A DNA stretch of 46,941 nucleotides from a virus, in the IMG/VR virus record IMGVR_UViG_3300046321_000230, positions 1 to 46,941 of that record, one strand, 5' to 3'. Under the pieces are notes generated by a model. It did not search any database. It was given only the letters and a program-made list of their open reading frames with translations, and was not told the DNA's origin. Below, piece by piece: positions 14,486-23,603 of this stretch. Positions within the stretch are counted from its first letter, which is position 1. Each line of letters starts with the position of its first letter. The position numbers and the translations under genes are program-made.

Positions 14486-14495
14486 CAGTTATTAA
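14486..14495 (+). promoter_or_regulatory. CAGTTATTAA motif
   Basis: Exact copy, 16 bases before the ATG at 14512. Putative late promoter for the tail-fibre gene block. Confidence 0.5.
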
Positions 14496-14511
14496 CAGGT
14501 AAAGTTACAAA

Positions 14512-14835
14512 ATGAGCACAAAAAGTACATTATTACCAATTCATACAAGTGGAAATACATGGTGTGGGGTTGATTATTTTATAAAAAACAATTCCCAACC
14601 ATTAGATTTAACAAATGTTGAGGCTTCTATGTATTTAAAAGGTATTGGAAATAATAATAAATATAAATTAGATTTAGTTATCAAAAACCCATTATTAGGA
14701 GAAATAGGGATACCAAAGCAAATAATAAATTGGGAAGAGGATAATTACAATTATGAAGTTATTTTTTCATTCCCTAATGGTGACAGATTAACATTTGTTA
14801 GAGGAATATTTCCAATAGAAAGTGGATTACAATAA
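14512..14835 (+). CDS. Small virion/tail-associated beta-protein, 107 aa
   Basis: Pattern W-x-G-V-D-Y-F, PLDLTNVEASMYLKG, then NYEVIFSFPNGDR and a final RGIFPIESG. It resembles the N-terminal Ig-like domains of baseplate/fibre proteins (BppU-like). First gene of the tail-fibre block. The structural role is inferred from fold pattern and position. Confidence 0.55.
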   Translation: MSTKSTLLPIHTSGNTWCGVDYFIKNNSQPLDLTNVEASMYLKGIGNNNKYKLDLVIKNPLLGEIGIPKQIINWEEDNYNYEVIFSFPNGDRLTFVRGIFPIESGLQ

Positions 14836-14853
14836 AGTAAAATAAGCTAAAAG

Positions 14854-15375
14854 ATGAGTTGTTTAGAGCACATTGAGATAACTAGTGAAGTCATTGTAAA
14901 TGAAATAATAATTGAGCAATCAAATAATCAAACAATAGTTGATGTTACGCAAGTATTAAATCCATATGAAATAGAGATTGAATCAAAGAATGTTTTAAAT
15001 ATAGCTATAAGTGCATATGAACAATGGTTGTTAGATGGTAACATAGGAACAGAACAAGACTTCTTAGATAGTTTAGTTGGGAAGTCAGCGTATCAAACAG
15101 CATTAGACAATGGTTTTGTCGGAACAGAACAACAATGGTTAGATAGTCTAAGAACTGGATATAATGATCTGGAATTGTCAGTTGTCCAAGATGATCAAAT
15201 ACAATTCAATATATTTTCTCAACCTATAAAATCTAATTTATTTATCAATGATTTAGTGTATTTTGAGACAAAAAGTTATTTAATTCAAGAAATAAATAAT
15301 TCTTGGAGATTAATTTGGTTAGATGAATTTAATTTAAAGATAGGAGATCACATAATATTTAGAAAAATAAATTAA
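14854..15375 (+). CDS. Tail fibre / fibre-linker protein, 173 aa
   Basis: Residues about 50-105 contain two tandem copies of a fibre module, GNIGTEQDFLDSL and GFVGTEQQWLDSL, each led by SAY-x-W or SAY-x-A. This is common at the base of tail fibres. The C-terminal part is beta-rich. It is grouped with the fibre genes at 15394 and 16179. Confidence 0.65.
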   Translation: MSCLEHIEITSEVIVNEIIIEQSNNQTIVDVTQVLNPYEIEIESKNVLNIAISAYEQWLLDGNIGTEQDFLDSLVGKSAYQTALDNGFVGTEQQWLDSLRTGYNDLELSVVQDDQIQFNIFSQPIKSNLFINDLVYFETKSYLIQEINNSWRLIWLDEFNLKIGDHIIFRKIN

Positions 15376-15393
15376 TTTTAAAATTACAAAACA

Positions 15394-16179
15394 ATGACAG
15401 ACGGAAAACAAATCAAAGATGCTACTATTACAGAAGCAAAGATTGCCTCTCTTCCAACTACACCAAGTACTGCTAATAGCCCAACAAGTAAGACTTATGT
15501 TGATAATGCGATCACTCAATCTATCAATAATCAAGATTGGAAAGCATCATGTAGAGTAGCGGTAGGAATCAATGTAAATATAACTTCTCCTGGAGCTTCA
15601 TTAGATGGAGTAGCGTTGAATGTAGGGGATAGAATCTTACTATACGCTCAAACAACAGGTAGTCAAAATTTTATTTGGATTTGGAATGGATCTGCTGTGC
15701 CGATGACAAGAGCGACCGACGCAGATGGTAACAGTGAAGTAACTTCACAAGCAGCTACAAGCATTGAAGAAGGAACAGATGTAAATAAGTCATTCAGAAT
15801 AACAAATGTCGGAGCAATCATTGTAGGCACTACTGCCATTACAGTTACAGCTTTTGTGACATTTTCTAGCGCAAATCCATCGACAAGTAATAAATTTATG
15901 ACCGCAAGCGTAACTATAATTGATGGGGATGTAGCTTGCGCAACAGGAATAGCATCAACGCCAGCATCTGGAAGTTATGTTAAAGTCACAATAAATGGAG
16001 ATGAACCTGAAGTTGGAAATGGTTTGAAAACAAAAGATTGCTATTTTTCAGGAGATTCTGGGGCAACAGCTAGAGCATTCAATACAATAATTTCTACGGA
16101 TAAATTACATTGGAATGGATCTATTGCTGGTTATCAATTAGCTATTACTGATAAGGTATCTTTTGAATACAATGTATAA
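15394..16179 (+). CDS. Tail fibre protein, 261 aa
   Basis: N-terminal fibre-attachment motif (MTDGKQIKDATITEAKI) and SKTYVDNAI linker precede a domain beginning QDWKASCRVAVG with VGDRILLYAQTTGSQN and MTRATDADG. That domain is widespread in phage tail fibres. The C-terminal part is beta-rich, probably the receptor-facing tip. The next gene starts within its stop codon (TAATG). Confidence 0.8.
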   Translation: MTDGKQIKDATITEAKIASLPTTPSTANSPTSKTYVDNAITQSINNQDWKASCRVAVGINVNITSPGASLDGVALNVGDRILLYAQTTGSQNFIWIWNGSAVPMTRATDADGNSEVTSQAATSIEEGTDVNKSFRITNVGAIIVGTTAITVTAFVTFSSANPSTSNKFMTASVTIIDGDVACATGIASTPASGSYVKVTINGDEPEVGNGLKTKDCYFSGDSGATARAFNTIISTDKLHWNGSIAGYQLAITDKVSFEYNV

Positions 16180-16556
16180 TGGATGGTAAACAGATAATAA
16201 ACAAATCTAATCCTACTGGGACAGGCAAATATCTTGATGAAAGAGGTCAGTATGTAACTGTCCCAGTTGGAGGAGGTGGAAGCGTTTCTTTTACAACTGT
16301 AGAGGTGAATTTAGGAATATCAAAAAAAAGTGGTAACTTCACCATAACGTCTTCAGGACTAGTTGTTGGAAAACAGGTGATGATATTTCAAGCTACTGGA
16401 CCATACACTGGAAAGGGGACTCTAGCAGATGAGTCTGAAATGGATTTCATTGGCGTAAACGGTATTGTCACTAGTTCAACAACAATTAAATGTTTTTGGA
16501 ATTCAAGAACATCTGTAAGGGGGAATTTTAAATTTAATTACTTAATAAACACATAG
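16179..16556 (+). CDS. Tail fibre-associated protein, 125 aa
   Basis: Begins MDGKQIINKSNPTGTGKYLD, the same DGKQI start as the preceding fibre, then a Gly-rich hinge (VGGGGS) and a beta-sandwich-like tail. The paralogous start suggests it docks to the same site or forms an adjacent fibre segment. The start overlaps the upstream stop (TAATG). Confidence 0.65.
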   Translation: MDGKQIINKSNPTGTGKYLDERGQYVTVPVGGGGSVSFTTVEVNLGISKKSGNFTITSSGLVVGKQVMIFQATGPYTGKGTLADESEMDFIGVNGIVTSSTTIKCFWNSRTSVRGNFKFNYLINT

Positions 16557-16559
16557 ACT

Positions 16560-18026
16560 ATGGCAATTCAAGAAGGAGCTGTATCAGGAAATCTAGCTGA
16601 AGTGGATGACTTAAAAAACTCAATGGTAAAGAGTCCAGGGATGAATCCAACTGGAACTCCTGTTGGTGGTGGTAATGCTAATGCTAATGCAATGTTCTCT
16701 GAGAATGATGATGGAGTTGTCACTGGAGAAAGATTAACCCTACCTCCAGAAACAGATGATGATTATAGATTGAGAGTTGCATTAGATACTATGTTAGATG
16801 ATGAGACTTTTAATTACACAGCTCAGAATGTGAAAAAGCATCAAGTGCATAATACAACCATGACAGCCGTATATACATCTGGAGGTTTGATTTTTAATGG
16901 TGGTAATATTACAACTGCAAGTACTGGAGTCAGACTTCAAACTTATGCTACATTTCCTTTCTTAGCTGGGGGAAATAGAAGAATAGACCAATGGGAATGG
17001 TCATTCTCAGGTGCTGTTCCTGCTAATACGATAGTTAGATTTGGAAGTGGCTTAACTCCAAACACAAATCCATTCACACCAACAGATGGTTGTTATTGGG
17101 AGATTTCTTCTGCAGGTGTGCAAGGGTTTTTGAATCATAATGGTACGTTAGTTCCTACTGGAATTATGCAGTTTCTCCCTAATCCTGCTGAGGTCAATAA
17201 ATTCATGGCTACTATCAGTAACAATAAAGTTACCTTTTGGGTAAATGACCAGTCTCAGTCGAATATGATAATCCCATTGGGTCAAGCCCAACCATTTATG
17301 TCTACAACTCTTCCATTCTTCGCTGAACAGGTTATAGCTGGAGGTACTGCAGGAGGAACATTTCAAGCTACTTGTAAAGGGTATTCTGCTTCAATAGGTG
17401 GTTCAGTGTTCCTTATGTCTTTATCTGAATTTGGTAGCATGTGTTATGGAGACTACCAAGGTCTATCAGGTGGTGTTATGGGGTCTTTGATGGCTGGTAC
17501 AGTTACAAGTGGTTCTTTAGTCAACCCTACAGCAGCTGCACCAACTAACACAGCACCTCTAGTAACTGGCTTAGGTGGAATTGTATATGAAACAGTTACT
17601 CTAGCTGCAGGTGTAGATGGAATACTGATGTCATATCAAGTTCCTGCAGCCACTGTAAACAGTTTAGGTAAAAGATTGAAAGTTACTGGCTTTCACATCG
17701 CTTCTTTCATACAAACAGCTATTACTGGTGGTCCATATATTGCTAGATTTTTTGTGGGGAAAGGTGCCACTGCAGCAACATTAGTAACTGTAGATGCAGC
17801 CAACACCAAAGCACCTGTTAGAGTTATGACTCCTATTATTCAAGCTATTTCTGCTGGACAAGCTGTCTCTACTCTAGTTACTCAATCAAATGCTAGTTTT
17901 GAATTAGACAATGCGATATATGTGAACCCAGGAGAGTTCTTCCAGATATTAACAAACCATGTAGGAACAATCCCGACAGCTGGAGTAATATCTCACCAAA
18001 TATCATTAGACTATACATGGGTGTAA
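16560..18026 (+). CDS. Virion structural protein, 488 aa
   Basis: Begins MAIQEGAVSGNLAEVDDL, then a Gly/Asn-rich linker (PVGGGNANANA) and a long beta-rich body with few charges. The C-terminal half (VNPGEFFQILTNHVGT, then GVISHQISLDYTWV) matches a pattern I associate with phage capsid-decoration or fibre proteins. The position between fibre genes and a late promoter fits a virion role. The exact place in the particle is unknown. Confidence 0.65.
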   Translation: MAIQEGAVSGNLAEVDDLKNSMVKSPGMNPTGTPVGGGNANANAMFSENDDGVVTGERLTLPPETDDDYRLRVALDTMLDDETFNYTAQNVKKHQVHNTTMTAVYTSGGLIFNGGNITTASTGVRLQTYATFPFLAGGNRRIDQWEWSFSGAVPANTIVRFGSGLTPNTNPFTPTDGCYWEISSAGVQGFLNHNGTLVPTGIMQFLPNPAEVNKFMATISNNKVTFWVNDQSQSNMIIPLGQAQPFMSTTLPFFAEQVIAGGTAGGTFQATCKGYSASIGGSVFLMSLSEFGSMCYGDYQGLSGGVMGSLMAGTVTSGSLVNPTAAAPTNTAPLVTGLGGIVYETVTLAAGVDGILMSYQVPAATVNSLGKRLKVTGFHIASFIQTAITGGPYIARFFVGKGATAATLVTVDAANTKAPVRVMTPIIQAISAGQAVSTLVTQSNASFELDNAIYVNPGEFFQILTNHVGTIPTAGVISHQISLDYTWV

Positions 18027-18048
18027 TGACACTTAAGATTATTAAACA

Positions 18049-18058
18049 CAGTTATTAA
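18049..18058 (+). promoter_or_regulatory. CAGTTATTAA motif
   Basis: Exact copy, only seven bases before the ATG at 18066. A transcript starting after it would be nearly leaderless. Confidence 0.45.
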
Positions 18059-18065
18059 ATTCACG

Positions 18066-18470
18066 ATGAAATCATTAAAGTTCCTTTTAATTATGTTATT
18101 CTTTATAGGTGGTATAACGGGGTTGCAAGCTTCCACACTTGACCTGAGGCAAAATTCAAAAACCAAATTTATCCAAGTTGATAAATTTGTAAAAGCGGTT
18201 AACCAAGTTGACATTGCGCAGTTTAATCTCCAAACGTTTGACACCGATACAGGTGTGTCAATATTTAGGTGCAAATATCAAAGCAATGTAATTAATCTTA
18301 ATCTTGAGCAAAAATCACTTAATAAAGAGAGGATTGCAAATATACAAAATAATCAAGGTCTTTCTTATAAGCGTAAACAAAACAATAAAGAAATAAATAC
18401 TGGACTGGAAATACTAATTCTCAAACACAATATCTGCCTATTTACAGATGTCGGAATTCATAAAGTATAA
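18066..18470 (+). CDS. Secreted protein with signal peptide, 134 aa
   Basis: Residues 1-23 are a strong signal peptide (MKSLKFLLIMLFFIGGITG, then LQAS). The mature part is small and polar with two Cys (residues about 81 and 122) that could form a disulfide. The gene has its own CAGTTAT motif upstream and its own terminator downstream, so it is an independent cassette within the virion block. It may act in the periplasm, for example in lysis control or exclusion, but no family is recognised. Confidence 0.62.
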   Translation: MKSLKFLLIMLFFIGGITGLQASTLDLRQNSKTKFIQVDKFVKAVNQVDIAQFNLQTFDTDTGVSIFRCKYQSNVINLNLEQKSLNKERIANIQNNQGLSYKRKQNNKEINTGLEILILKHNICLFTDVGIHKV

Positions 18471-18479
18471 AATACAAAC

Positions 18480-18502
18480 CCCACCCGCAGCGGTGGGTTT
18501 TT
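18480..18502 (+). terminator. Rho-independent terminator
   Basis: Stem CCCACC/GGTGGG with loop CGCAGC followed by five T. It is GC-rich in an AT-rich genome and ends the 18066 cassette. Confidence 0.85.
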
Positions 18503-18511
18503 CATTTACAG

Positions 18512-18521
18512 CAGTTATAAA
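18512..18521 (+). promoter_or_regulatory. CAGTTATAAA motif variant
   Basis: One-base variant of the putative late promoter element, directly after a terminator and 33 bases before the ATG at 18555. Confidence 0.42.
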
Positions 18522-18554
18522 TGAAAAAGTTGTATAATTAAAAAATCAAAATAA

Positions 18555-19343
18555 ATGAATTTAATAGAAGAATATCAAGCATCAGGACGTTTAAATTTGA
18601 GTGGTTTTATCAACTTAAATAAATCAGCAATATCTCAAGAAGAATTTGTTGAAAAATATATTAAGAGTGGTGGATATGAAATATTCTCTGGAAAATCTAT
18701 TTCGGACTTTAAAAAGTCAATTTCTAATGATTTAGTGAAGGGTGAGATAGGAGCAGATGAATTAAGAAAATGTCAAAATGAATTATCCACTCTTAAAAGA
18801 GTAGAAGTGTTGAATGGAGATGTAATCGTTATGTATGTCAGAGAAATATCTAAAGGTGCTGTAGATTCGGATAATAACATTGAAAAGGGAATGATTGTTG
18901 AGAGTTTTGGATCTTATTCAAATAATAAATTATCATTCAACAAAACTGGTAAGCAGATAAAAGATCAGATTGATACGATATTATTACCATTATTAGATGC
19001 TCAATTATTGCAATTAAACACTGAATTGATATCAATATCTAAAGATATTACAATACAGCCAGATGATTTCATAAGTGAATATGAATACAGAGGATTTGCT
19101 AAAGTTCTTCCTAAAGTGGCTAGATATTCATATAAGCAAACAGAAAATGAATACGACAGATCAATGAATCGTTGCGAACCTCAAACAGAGGAGCAATTAG
19201 CTTGCAGTAAATATAATCATATATCTAGTCAAATAGTATCAACAATGTCAGATATTCAATATTCTAAATTATTGTCTAAAAACTTAGAAGACAATAAGAA
19301 GTACGAATTAACGACAGATCAAATATTAGCATTACAATTTTAA
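18555..19343 (+). CDS. Probable virion-associated protein, 262 aa
   Basis: Helical protein. Residues about 55-100 (SISNDLVKGEIGADELRKC, then LNGDVIVMYVRE) resemble the N-terminal part of the 39032 protein (YVKDLNKAFSNNEITLEDFE, then NGYKRIVYVK). That suggests a shared virion module. It is immediately upstream of the large tail protein and may be its partner. Function is otherwise unknown. Confidence 0.6.
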   Translation: MNLIEEYQASGRLNLSGFINLNKSAISQEEFVEKYIKSGGYEIFSGKSISDFKKSISNDLVKGEIGADELRKCQNELSTLKRVEVLNGDVIVMYVREISKGAVDSDNNIEKGMIVESFGSYSNNKLSFNKTGKQIKDQIDTILLPLLDAQLLQLNTELISISKDITIQPDDFISEYEYRGFAKVLPKVARYSYKQTENEYDRSMNRCEPQTEEQLACSKYNHISSQIVSTMSDIQYSKLLSKNLEDNKKYELTTDQILALQF

Positions 19344-19352
19344 TATACAACC

Positions 19353-22300
19353 ATGGCAGATCCACACGTAGTACCCATACCATTACAATTAAAAGATGTT
19401 CAAGATATACAGAACATCACTAATCAGAAGGTATTAGCACTAGACCCACAAGGTAAAGTGGTGTCGATACCAACTAATTTATTTGATCAAGATAATATCA
19501 AGACTCAAATATTAATTGATTTCCCACCAGCTCCATCTGTAGAAATGTTTGCAGATGTAATCAATCAATTACCAACATTCATTATCAATTCACAATCAAT
19601 ATTAACATTTAAATCAATATCAACTGGTTTGAATCCAGCAACTTATTATATTGAATTAATAGGTATCGGTAAGGGAACTTATGGTGTAGGTGGAGTTGAC
19701 ATATTACCAGAAAATCTGAAAATAACGTCACATTCTTCATCTTCAACAGATATCGCTGGTATCTCTTCAACTCAAATAATAGATTTAGGATACCAAGGTG
19801 ATGATATTGTTACTTCTTTGAACAGACAATTGCCAAACATAGACATACAAGATCAGAATGATGGGTATGTAATAATTACAGGTGTGTTTCAAAGTGGCGA
19901 ATATCACGAATATCTATGGTTGGGTGTTGCTGGATCGTATGGTAATGGTGGATTGCAATCAATTCCAGAAAATTTCAAAGAATTATCAGCGGTATCATCA
20001 GGTATAGCAAGAGCAACTTCTGATTATTCAGGAACAGTAAAAACAGATACGACCCAGCCTGACCCTACTGTTTATGTAAAAGAAACTGTAGATGTATTAC
20101 TTGACACTAAGGCAGATCTTGTTGGAGGTAAAGTGCCCTCTGCGCAATTACCAAGTTATGTAGATGATGTTTTAGAATATGCTAATTTTGCAGCCTTGCC
20201 AGCGACTGGAGAAACTGGAAAAATATACGTAACACTTGATGATAATTCACAATACCGTTGGAGTGGCAGTGCTTATATTGATTTTTCTGGAGGTGGCGCA
20301 GTAGTCAGAAAAATAGAGATTGATATTTTACAACTTTCTCAAATTGTAAATTTTGAACAGAGTATTTGTAACTACATATTAAACTTACCTGAAGAAGAAA
20401 GAACAATTCTTAAAGATGGAAGTAAAGTAAATGTTTTAGTAGGTGAAAAACTAATATCTAATCCATTATTTGTAATATTTCATTCTACTAATAATGGTGC
20501 AATATTATGGTCAAGAGGGGGTATTTATAACAATCCAAATATAATATTGCATTATTCTACAGATAGTGGAATTTCATGGAACACAATCCTACATGATTAT
20601 TCTATAATATATAATGGTACCGATGATGGATATATACAAATAGGTAATAACATATATAGTAATCAATTTTATATTTATGCTGAAAATTTAGACACCAGCG
20701 AATTGACTAGTATTTACAAAACAGCATCAGGAGTATTTATACCAAATCCTTATGAAACACCGTTTAAAAATATTACTAATCCAGATATTTACGAAATAAT
20801 AAACAAAGGAACAGGTGTTATTGCATCTATTACTCCTGATAATCTTTTATTAATAGAAAAATCAAAAAAAATAACTAATCCTGGATTAGAAGAAGTTTTA
20901 AAACAAAACGGAACAGCTCTTTTAAAACTTCTTGGTCAAGAAGAACAATACACATCAATAAACTTAGTAAATGGTCTTATAGAATTTTTATTAAGAGATG
21001 AAAACATTCAATTAATGACGTCTTATATTCATAATTATTATGGATGGAATCTTTCTCAAGAAGATTTAAGTAATGGAGATATTCACAGAATAGGATTAAA
21101 TAAATCGGTTGAATTATCTAGTTCTAATACTGCATTTGATATAAATATGTTTTTTAATTCAATAGGGTATCAATTAAGTATTTTAAATAAAATTAATGGT
21201 TTTTCTACCAATCTTTCTTTTAGAGATCCAATTAGTAATTCTAATTTATCTTACCCCTCTAAAACGGTAGAAGAAAGTTACACATTAGCTACGTCTGTTA
21301 ATAGAGTAGAAAGCGATATCTATGGAAATATAAACATTGAATCTAATTTTAATTTTAAATATCCGTCAGAGTTTACATTTAGACCGTTTAATATTTACGA
21401 ACAACAAGGGATTTGGAATATTGACAAAAAACCGTTTGATTTAATTTCTGACAAGGTTAGCAAAATGCAAGCCTATTATGTCGATTATCAAAATGGTTCT
21501 AATTCAAACAATGGTTTAAGTGCAACAACTGCATTTAAGACAATAATTTATGCTATAAATACAGCAGGCGCAAGACTTATCTATACAAGAGGTGGTGATA
21601 TAATTCAATCAGATGGTTTTGGGTTAATAAGCAGTACATCAGGAGTTGAAGATATTTTTATAATCAAGAAAGGACTTGGAAAAACTTTCATCTTAAGCAA
21701 CTTACTTGCGCCAATATTCACGCTTGATACAGGTACCACTTACAGTACATCAGTTTCAGGAGTCACAGCTATAAATGTGGTTGATTTTAAATTTGAAAAT
21801 CCAAATGGATTCAAGACAAATCTAGAAGTAGTGACATCTTTAGCGCTTGTAAATTCAACGCCAAATAGCTATTGGATTAATACAGGGACTACAACTTTAT
21901 ATCTTAATTTAAAAGACGGTCGTGTTCCTGATGCTAACGTATTTATTCTTAAAAGCTCTTCTGACAATCGCATTCAAAAAGATGGTGGGTATATATATAA
22001 TGAAGGACTATCTTATATGGGAGGTCAGTATGCCTATCGTCACAGAGGTATCACAACAGTTACAGCAACTTCATATGCTAATTACTTAGCGGAAAACTGT
22101 GAATATCTTTATTCAAGTAAAAATGGATTCGGGTTAACAGATAATCAAGGAGTTACATGGTTGAACAATTGTAAGGCGTATAGAAACACATCAGATGGTT
22201 TCAACTACGCACAAGGGAACATATATACGTTATCAAAGAATATTGAAACGTTTTGCGAGAGTTTTGATAATGGGTATAGACAAACTGTTTCTTCTTTTCA

Positions 22301-23216
22301 CAACGGGAGTTCAGCTCATACTAAGCATACTATTCTAAGGGTTGCGGGAAAATATTACAGAAATTTTGGTCCAAATGTGATAGATGTGTTTGGCTCACAT
22401 TCTCTAAATGTTGGAGTAGAGGCATTCGAATCATTAGGAATAAATGATGTTGCAAATAATCCCACATCAGATGGAGTAAACTTTGCAGATTTTGGTGATT
22501 TTGGATGTGGAACTGTGGCGGGAGAACTCGCTACAAAAATGTGGCTTTATGGATGTAAGTCAAAAGATAGTGTGTTATCTTTTCACACACCCACTTATTT
22601 AACTGATGGTGTTACAGTAGACACTTCAGTTTTATATGTTGATAATTCTTTAAAATTAGCGCCAAGTTTTGGAGCAGTTACTTTTGGAACTTTCACTTTT
22701 GCTGAGTTGGAAAATTACACTTTTTCTAACTTATCAACAGGATATATAACTCCATTTTATGAACCTCTAAAAATTAGAGATACTGTGGTAAGCGCAACAG
22801 TTACTGGTATAGTAGCAGATACCGAAGCAAAAAGTTATTTTATACCTGCTAAAACTTTAAATGTAAATGATATTTTAGATATTATTGTTGAAGTAAGTAA
22901 AACAGGTGCAGTTGGAACAGGAACTTATAAAATATGGAAAAACACAACTAACAGTTTTGCAGGAGCAACACAAATAGCGATATTTACGACATCAACAATT
23001 GAGTTAACAACTAAGGTGTCCCGACAATTTACATTAAGAAATAATTTATTGTTGGGGAACGATTTTACAACCTCTTTAGCTTCTGACATAATTTCAACTT
23101 CAACGGAATTTGATAGTACGTCTTTTAACACTGAAGTGGGTAATTATATCTTTGTTTCAATAGCGTTGGCGGACGCAGATACAGCTTTTGTATCCTCCGT
23201 AAAAATTACAAACTAA
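19353..23216 (+). CDS. Large tail fibre/spike with beta-helix domain, 1287 aa
   Basis: Receptor-binding or depolymerase-type tail protein. The N-terminal part (about 1-230) has two similar beta modules with GIGKGTYGVGGVDILPENLK and VAGSYGNGGLQSIPENFK. Residues about 245-315 hold the fibre motif GGKVPSAQLPSYVDDVLEY and GKIYVTLDDNSQYRWSGSAY. From about residue 705, YYVDYQNGSNSNNGLSATT introduces a right-handed parallel beta-helix of the pectate-lyase type, with repeated Asn/Gly turns to about 1080. The C-terminus is a beta domain, perhaps for trimerisation. Enzymatic activity on surface glycans is plausible but no catalytic residues can be assigned. Confidence 0.8.
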   Translation: MADPHVVPIPLQLKDVQDIQNITNQKVLALDPQGKVVSIPTNLFDQDNIKTQILIDFPPAPSVEMFADVINQLPTFIINSQSILTFKSISTGLNPATYYIELIGIGKGTYGVGGVDILPENLKITSHSSSSTDIAGISSTQIIDLGYQGDDIVTSLNRQLPNIDIQDQNDGYVIITGVFQSGEYHEYLWLGVAGSYGNGGLQSIPENFKELSAVSSGIARATSDYSGTVKTDTTQPDPTVYVKETVDVLLDTKADLVGGKVPSAQLPSYVDDVLEYANFAALPATGETGKIYVTLDDNSQYRWSGSAYIDFSGGGAVVRKIEIDILQLSQIVNFEQSICNYILNLPEEERTILKDGSKVNVLVGEKLISNPLFVIFHSTNNGAILWSRGGIYNNPNIILHYSTDSGISWNTILHDYSIIYNGTDDGYIQIGNNIYSNQFYIYAENLDTSELTSIYKTASGVFIPNPYETPFKNITNPDIYEIINKGTGVIASITPDNLLLIEKSKKITNPGLEEVLKQNGTALLKLLGQEEQYTSINLVNGLIEFLLRDENIQLMTSYIHNYYGWNLSQEDLSNGDIHRIGLNKSVELSSSNTAFDINMFFNSIGYQLSILNKINGFSTNLSFRDPISNSNLSYPSKTVEESYTLATSVNRVESDIYGNINIESNFNFKYPSEFTFRPFNIYEQQGIWNIDKKPFDLISDKVSKMQAYYVDYQNGSNSNNGLSATTAFKTIIYAINTAGARLIYTRGGDIIQSDGFGLISSTSGVEDIFIIKKGLGKTFILSNLLAPIFTLDTGTTYSTSVSGVTAINVVDFKFENPNGFKTNLEVVTSLALVNSTPNSYWINTGTTTLYLNLKDGRVPDANVFILKSSSDNRIQKDGGYIYNEGLSYMGGQYAYRHRGITTVTATSYANYLAENCEYLYSSKNGFGLTDNQGVTWLNNCKAYRNTSDGFNYAQGNIYTLSKNIETFCESFDNGYRQTVSSFHNGSSAHTKHTILRVAGKYYRNFGPNVIDVFGSHSLNVGVEAFESLGINDVANNPTSDGVNFADFGDFGCGTVAGELATKMWLYGCKSKDSVLSFHTPTYLTDGVTVDTSVLYVDNSLKLAPSFGAVTFGTFTFAELENYTFSNLSTGYITPFYEPLKIRDTVVSATVTGIVADTEAKSYFIPAKTLNVNDILDIIVEVSKTGAVGTGTYKIWKNTTNSFAGATQIAIFTTSTIELTTKVSRQFTLRNNLLLGNDFTTSLASDIISTSTEFDSTSFNTEVGNYIFVSIALADADTAFVSSVKITN

Positions 23217-23227
23217 TATAATTAATT

Positions 23228-23333
23228 ATGAATACAAAAATTAAAACCAAAAGGATATTGGTTAGTTGAAAGATTAGAATTATTTGAAAAGAATCATTGC
23301 TTAAAAGCAATAGATTGGAAAATTAAACATTAA
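23228..23333 (+). pseudogene. Small ORF with apparent frameshift near its start
   Basis: ATG 23228 stops after 13 codons. The +1-shifted frame, open from 23232 to the TAA at 23331-23333, encodes a coding-like sequence (KPKGYWLVERLELFEKNHC, then LKAIDWKIKH) but has no start codon. Either one base was lost or gained in the A-rich run at 23236-23246, or ribosomes shift there. A sequencing error is also possible. Confidence 0.4.
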
Positions 23334-23351
23334 ATATTAAAACAAATTATT

Positions 23352-23513
23352 ATGAAAAATTACAAAACATCCATTACGGGAATAATTACAGCAGTTGTTG
23401 GAATCGCAACTTATTATGGTCTAATTCCTGAAGCTGTTGGAGCAACAATTGTAACATTAGGAGTTGCATTATTTTCATTGTTTTCCAAAGATCATGATGT
23501 GAGTGGTGTTTAG
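23352..23513 (+). CDS. Small holin-like membrane protein, 53 aa
   Basis: ATG 23352 to TAG 23513. A short basic start (MKNYKTS) is followed by two hydrophobic segments (ITGIITAVVGIATYYG and AVGATIVTLGVALFSLF) and a charged tail (SKDHDVSG). This layout is typical of small phage holin/membrane proteins encoded near endolysins. It ends before a strong terminator. Confidence 0.65.
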   Translation: MKNYKTSITGIITAVVGIATYYGLIPEAVGATIVTLGVALFSLFSKDHDVSGV

Positions 23514-23538
23514 GTTGACAATATTAATTCAAATATCA

Positions 23539-23566
23539 GAGGTTCTAAATTTAGAACCTCTTTTTT
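23539..23566 (+). terminator. Rho-independent terminator
   Basis: A 22-base perfect palindrome (arms GAGGTTCT/AGAACCTC) followed by TTTTTTG. It ends the tail-protein transcript. Confidence 0.9.
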
Positions 23567-23575
23567 GTTTTTTAG

Positions 23576-23585
23576 CAGTTATTAC
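23576..23585 (+). promoter_or_regulatory. CAGTTATTAC motif
   Basis: Variant of the putative late promoter, 10 bases after the terminator and 18 before the holin ATG at 23604. Confidence 0.45.
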
Positions 23586-23603
23586 TTGTTAAAATTAAAA
23601 AAC

